Under the pieces are notes generated by a model that saw only the letters and a list, made by a program, of their open reading frames with translations, did not search any database and was not told where the DNA came from. From positions 2,666,001 through 2,730,000 of the forward strand of contig NZ_CP011132.1 of NCBI RefSeq assembly GCF_000981805.1: 64,000 nucleotides of DNA. The letters run 5' to 3'. The translations under genes and the position numbers were made by a program. Source of the DNA: Citrobacter amalonaticus Y19 (GTDB lineage Bacteria > Pseudomonadota > Gammaproteobacteria > Enterobacterales > Enterobacteriaceae). Numbering within the stretch: the stretch's first letter is position 1; every line of letters starts with the position of its first letter. Shown in pieces: positions 61,323 to 64,000 of this stretch.

Positions 61323-61913
61323 TCAGATAACGCCAGCCAGCAAACCAATCCCCAGCAGTGACGAACTCCCACCAATCACACATGACCACTGGTAACGCGT
61401 GGACGAAAATGTCACCAGCGATCCAATCCCCAGGCCAATCAGATGGAGCCCGGCCGTGGCGATAACCATACCGGAGAGCGCCACTGCGGAATGAGACAGC
61501 TCAGCCCCGTGCGCCAGTCCGTGGAAAATAGCGAAAGCACCAATAATCAGCGCACCGGCCGCTTCGCGCAGCTTCAGTTGCAGAGCCACCATCGCGCCAA
61601 TACCCAGCAGAGAACTCGCGACAATATACTCCGTACCGGCAATCGTCACGCCCGCCATACCGACTAACGCCCCTATCAATAACAGACCAGAGAACGCCAG
61701 CGGCGCCAACCACCACCGACGGATATTCATGGCGCTCCAGACGCCAACCAGCACCATAACTACCATATGATCCATACCGGTCAGAGGGTGAATAAAGCCC
61801 TCGGTAAAACTTAATACATGGTGCGTGCCGCCATCAGTGCCCACATGGGCAAAAGCCATGATCGGAAACAGTGCCAGTACGGAAACAGCCGCAGCTCTGA
61901 TATTAATACACAT
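61323..61913 (-). CDS. hupE: HupE/UreJ-family nickel permease
   Basis: A 196-residue membrane protein with a cleavable-looking N-terminal segment ending FPIMAFA before HVGTDGGTHH, then six helices. The HupE/UreJ signature HPLTGMDHMVVMVLVGVW (HPxxGxDH) is near residue 42 and FHGLAHGAEL near 132. These proteins import nickel for hydrogenase or urease. The start at 61913 has AGGTG in place. It is in line with hypB and hypD. Confidence 0.92.
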   Translation of the reverse strand: MCINIRAAAVSVLALFPIMAFAHVGTDGGTHHVLSFTEGFIHPLTGMDHMVVMVLVGVWSAMNIRRWWLAPLAFSGLLLIGALVGMAGVTIAGTEYIVASSLLGIGAMVALQLKLREAAGALIIGAFAIFHGLAHGAELSHSAVALSGMVIATAGLHLIGLGIGSLVTFSSTRYQWSCVIGGSSSLLGIGLLAGVI

Positions 61914-62220
61914 AGTTATCACCTAATTAGGTTTATCTCCGGCAATCGACAACCGGCTACGCGGAGACATGTTGTTAACGTAAAACTTCATTTTCCCAGT
62001 TGATACAATGAGCTATGCTTTAAATCATATATCTGTAAGCGCCACCTTAAAAATCGGTTATTCCAGGCACGCGGCGGAGATCAGCACCAGCCCTCCGACG
62101 TCTGCCGGTAGTTACAACGCCACACTAAGATTCCCCACATCTAAAATTTTCAGGGTAGCCAGATATCAATATGTTAGTGTTAGCAGCGACCTGCCTGCTG
62201 TCCCTGCCGCCCCGGGTTCT
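61914..62220. other. Spacer between hypB and hupE
   Basis: A 307-bp gap inside an otherwise compact cluster. I see no gene on either strand; a 96-codon plus-strand frame (62008-62298) overlaps hypB antisense and looks spurious. It may hold a promoter for hupE-hypDE or the scar of a lost gene such as hypC. Confidence 0.5.
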
Positions 62221-62985
62221 TCAGAATCCCACTCTCTGCTGAGTTTTATCCAGAAGCCACTCCACCCAACGTATCATGCCCTCCTGGATTTTGGTTGAAA
62301 GCATCAGTATTTCGGCTCCCGGTGCCAACACCCCGATTTCCTCCCGTACTCGTTCTGCACTGAATTCTGTAAAGTACGGCAGCAGATCAACCTTGGTGAC
62401 CAGTACGGCTTCCGCCAGGCGGAACATCACCGGGTATTTCTCCGGCTTGTCGTCCCCTTCCGGTACCGAGAGCAGCACCACGTTATGATGCTGACCCAGG
62501 TCGAAACTGGCCGGGCAGACCAGATTGCCGACGTTTTCGATAAACAAAATATCCACCGGGTCGGCGCTGAGCGTGTGCCAGGCGTTGTGAATCATCTGTG
62601 CGTCCAGATGGCAGGCCATGCCGGTGGTTATCTGCACCACCGGAACCCCTTTACGCCGCAGACGCACGGCGTCGTTTTCGGTCTCCAGATCCCCTTCAAT
62701 CACTGCCACGCGTAAACCCCGCGCCAGCAGTTGCCCGATGGTGACTTCCAGCAGCGATGTCTTGCCGCTGCCGGGAGAGGACATCAGGTTGAAGACCCGG
62801 GTGCCATGGGCATCAAAATGCTGACGGTTGTACTGCGCCTGATGGTCGTTATCCTGCATCAGGTTTTTCAGCACCTGCACCGTATGGGAGGCTTCGCTTT
62901 TCACCGGTGAGATGGCATGAATAACCCCGTTGCCCAGGCTGATATGGCTCCGGTGCGGAATATTGCACCCACAGTTATCGCACAT
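62221..62985 (-). CDS. hypB: Hydrogenase nickel incorporation GTPase HypB
   Basis: A 254-residue GTPase. The N-terminal high-affinity metal motif is MCDNCGC (family CxxCGC). G1 is LMSSPGSGKTSLLEVTIGQL; ITTGMACHLDAQ (Cys-His) and IENVGNLVCPASFDLG (Cys) are the G-domain nickel/zinc ligands; VTKVDLLPY is G4. It loads nickel into the hydrogenase large subunit, usually with HypA; no hypA is adjacent. It overlaps the upstream small gene by 11 bp. Confidence 0.96.
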   Translation of the reverse strand: MCDNCGCNIPHRSHISLGNGVIHAISPVKSEASHTVQVLKNLMQDNDHQAQYNRQHFDAHGTRVFNLMSSPGSGKTSLLEVTIGQLLARGLRVAVIEGDLETENDAVRLRRKGVPVVQITTGMACHLDAQMIHNAWHTLSADPVDILFIENVGNLVCPASFDLGQHHNVVLLSVPEGDDKPEKYPVMFRLAEAVLVTKVDLLPYFTEFSAERVREEIGVLAPGAEILMLSTKIQEGMIRWVEWLLDKTQQRVGF

Positions 62986-63223
62986 CGCGTTTCTCCCGCC
63001 CCGGCAGTTTCACCGACTTAAGCTGTTGCGCCATCAGCGCCAGTTTTTCACTCACCAGCGCCATCTGTACCAGCGTTTCCCGGCAGCGGTTCGCCAGCTC
63101 GTTCTGCCCTTCGGCCTCGAGCGCGTGCAGGTACTTTTCCATTTCGGCGATATGCTCGTCGTTGTGTTCGCGCCAGTGGGGCACCAGCACGTGCAGTTTC
63201 TTTAACAGTGGGACTTCAATCAT
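62975..63223 (-). CDS. Small helical His-rich protein in the cooJ position
   Basis: An 82-residue, helical, highly charged protein starting MIEVPLLKKLHVLVPHWREH. The motif HWREHNDEH (HW-x2-H-x3-H) with a further His at KYLHALE could bind a metal. It follows cooT exactly where cooJ lies in the Rhodospirillum rubrum cooCTJ order, and overlaps hypB by 11 bp. Unlike R. rubrum CooJ it has no long His-rich tail. AGGGGAG suits start 63223. A nickel chaperone or store is inferred; alternative: an unknown hydrogenase accessory protein. Confidence 0.7.
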   Translation of the reverse strand: MIEVPLLKKLHVLVPHWREHNDEHIAEMEKYLHALEAEGQNELANRCRETLVQMALVSEKLALMAQQLKSVKLPGREKRDVR

Positions 63224-63240
63224 CAGCATTCTCCCCTTTT

Positions 63241-63441
63241 TTAACCTGCCGCACGCGGGGTCACCAGCACCCGGCTATGCATGCAGTCAATCTCTTTAAT
63301 CTCAAAACCGAACAGCTCGCGATCCGCTTCGAACAGGCGCGAAATCGTCACTTTGTCCGCATCACAGGCAATATGAGTGACTTCATCGAGCAGCTCTTCG
63401 CGGTTATCCGCCAGCAACACGCGCACACGCAGTTGACACAT
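63241..63441 (-). CDS. cooT: CooT-family nickel-binding protein
   Basis: A 66-residue protein starting MCQLRVRVLLADNREELLDE. Cys2, known to form the nickel site of the CooT dimer, is present; the rest (VTHIACDADKVTISRLF, GFEIKEIDCMHSRVLV) has the small beta-barrel CooT pattern. CooT assists nickel supply to CO dehydrogenase. It sits 15 bp after cooC and 17 bp before the cooJ-position gene. Confidence 0.88.
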   Translation of the reverse strand: MCQLRVRVLLADNREELLDEVTHIACDADKVTISRLFEADRELFGFEIKEIDCMHSRVLVTPRAAG

Positions 63442-63456
63442 GTCCGTTCTCCTCGT

Positions 63457-64000
63457 TTAACACAGGGCCATCAGGCGTTGCCTGATAACCGCCAGTTCCG
63501 CCATAAACTCGCCGCCGAGATCGAAAGGCGCGCTTCCGCTTAAATCCGCGCCGCGAATGGTCTCGTTGAGCGACAGGTAGCCCAGAATCTGTTCTTCATT
63601 CAACGCCGATTGCAGGAAGGTTTTATCGGAAGGACGGGCAATTTTGCTGCCGACATACGCCAGCTTGCGGATACCGATATCCGCCGCCAGTTGGCCAATT
63701 TGCTGGGCAGTCTGGATGCTGCGCTGGCCGGGTTCGACCACCACCACCAGCACATCCACCGCTTCGGCGGTCGAGCGCCCGAGGTGCTCAATTCCCGCTT
63801 CCATGTCCATCACCACCACGTCATCGCGCTCGAGCAACAGGTGGCTCATCAGGCGACGCACCAGAGTATGTTCCGGGCAGACGCAACCGGTGCCGCCATG
63901 CTCGACGGTCCCCATTTGCAGCAGGCGCACGCCTTCATGCTGTACGCAGAACATCTCCGGCAGATCGTCGACTTTCGGGTTGAGGATAAACAGGCTGCCA
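63457..64000 (-). CDS. cooC: CO dehydrogenase maturation ATPase CooC, 5' part cut by the window edge
   Basis: About 180 C-terminal residues are visible and the frame is open to the edge (it reads GSLFILNPKVDDLPEMFCV before the first internal Met). The CxC motif in GGTGCVCPEHTLVRRLMSHL is the metal-binding dimer site of CooC; VVMDMEAGIEHLGRSTAEAV and VLVVVVEPGQRSIQTAQQIG are MinD/NifH-type switch stretches. CooC uses ATP to help insert nickel into the C-cluster of CooS. The Walker A motif should lie just beyond the window, probably preceded by cooS. Confidence 0.93.
   Translation of the reverse strand, partial: GSLFILNPKVDDLPEMFCVQHEGVRLLQMGTVEHGGTGCVCPEHTLVRRLMSHLLLERDDVVVMDMEAGIEHLGRSTAEAVDVLVVVVEPGQRSIQTAQQIGQLAADIGIRKLAYVGSKIARPSDKTFLQSALNEEQILGYLSLNETIRGADLSGSAPFDLGGEFMAELAVIRQRLMALC

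Noticed and set aside
62008..62298. 96-codon plus-strand frame between hupE and hypB
   Set aside because: It runs antisense into hypB and has no family; examined as a possible lost hypC, but neither strand shows the MC-x-x-P start of HypC.
1..64000. CRISPR arrays and rRNA genes
   Set aside because: No regularly spaced direct repeats and no rRNA-like sequence were seen on reading through.
45105..64000. Second attachment site (repeat of the argW 3' end)
   Set aside because: No convincing direct repeat of the last 15 or more bases of argW was found by eye; it probably lies outside the window.

Overview
The left 45 kb is the core chromosome of an enterobacterium close to Citrobacter and Salmonella. 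Gene content and order match the E. coli/Salmonella block running from yfcD through argT-hisJQMP, purF, fabB, aroC and fadIJ to fadL-mlaA-yfdC. A PTS/split-transketolase operon with a divergent LacI-type regulator sits beside yfcD, as I recall it does in Salmonella. The genus is an inference; Citrobacter is favoured because a CO-oxidising Citrobacter (C. amalonaticus Y19) is known and the right end carries CO dehydrogenase maturation genes.

Layout of the core. 1-4631: transketolase halves, EIIC, EIIB, EIIA and the LacI-family regulator, with two palindromic operators between them. 4636-9216: Nudix hydrolase, phosphodiesterase, two glutathione transferases, folX, yfcH and a GNAT acetyltransferase. 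9307-13484: histidine/lysine-arginine-ornithine ABC uptake with sigma-54/NtrC signals. 13773-25755: ubiX-purF-cvpA, dedD-folC-accD-dedA, truA-usg-pdxB, flk and an MFS exporter. 25931-27788 is a small accessory patch: a Mu-like repressor/Ner pair and a CHAP amidase followed directly by a lipoprotein. 27829-44953: fabB, mnmC, yfcL, epmC, yfcA, mepA, aroC, prmB, smrB, sixA, fadJ-fadI, yfcZ, fadL, mlaA, yfdC.

At 45030 lies tRNA-Arg(CCU), argW, followed by a tyrosine integrase. From there to the right edge the DNA is a mobile, lower-GC and heavily rearranged island. It holds phage-type repressor genes, an HsdR-N-type nuclease-fold protein, a large serine recombinase coupled to a ParB-like gene cut by IS5, an IS110/IS1111-type element, a GrlR-like gene and IS630. 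A scrap zone (57.2-58.2 kb) includes the relic of a hydrogenase-4-type ferredoxin gene (hyfA-like) that still has its sigma-54 promoter.

The right end (59062-64000, all minus strand) is a GC-rich nickel-enzyme maturation cluster reading cooC - cooT - cooJ-like - hypB - hupE - hypD - hypE. CooC, CooT and the CooJ-position protein would deliver nickel to a CO dehydrogenase. HypB inserts nickel into a [NiFe] hydrogenase, HypD/HypE build its Fe(CN)2CO centre, and HupE imports nickel. The CO dehydrogenase and hydrogenase structural genes are not in the window; by inference they lie just to the right.
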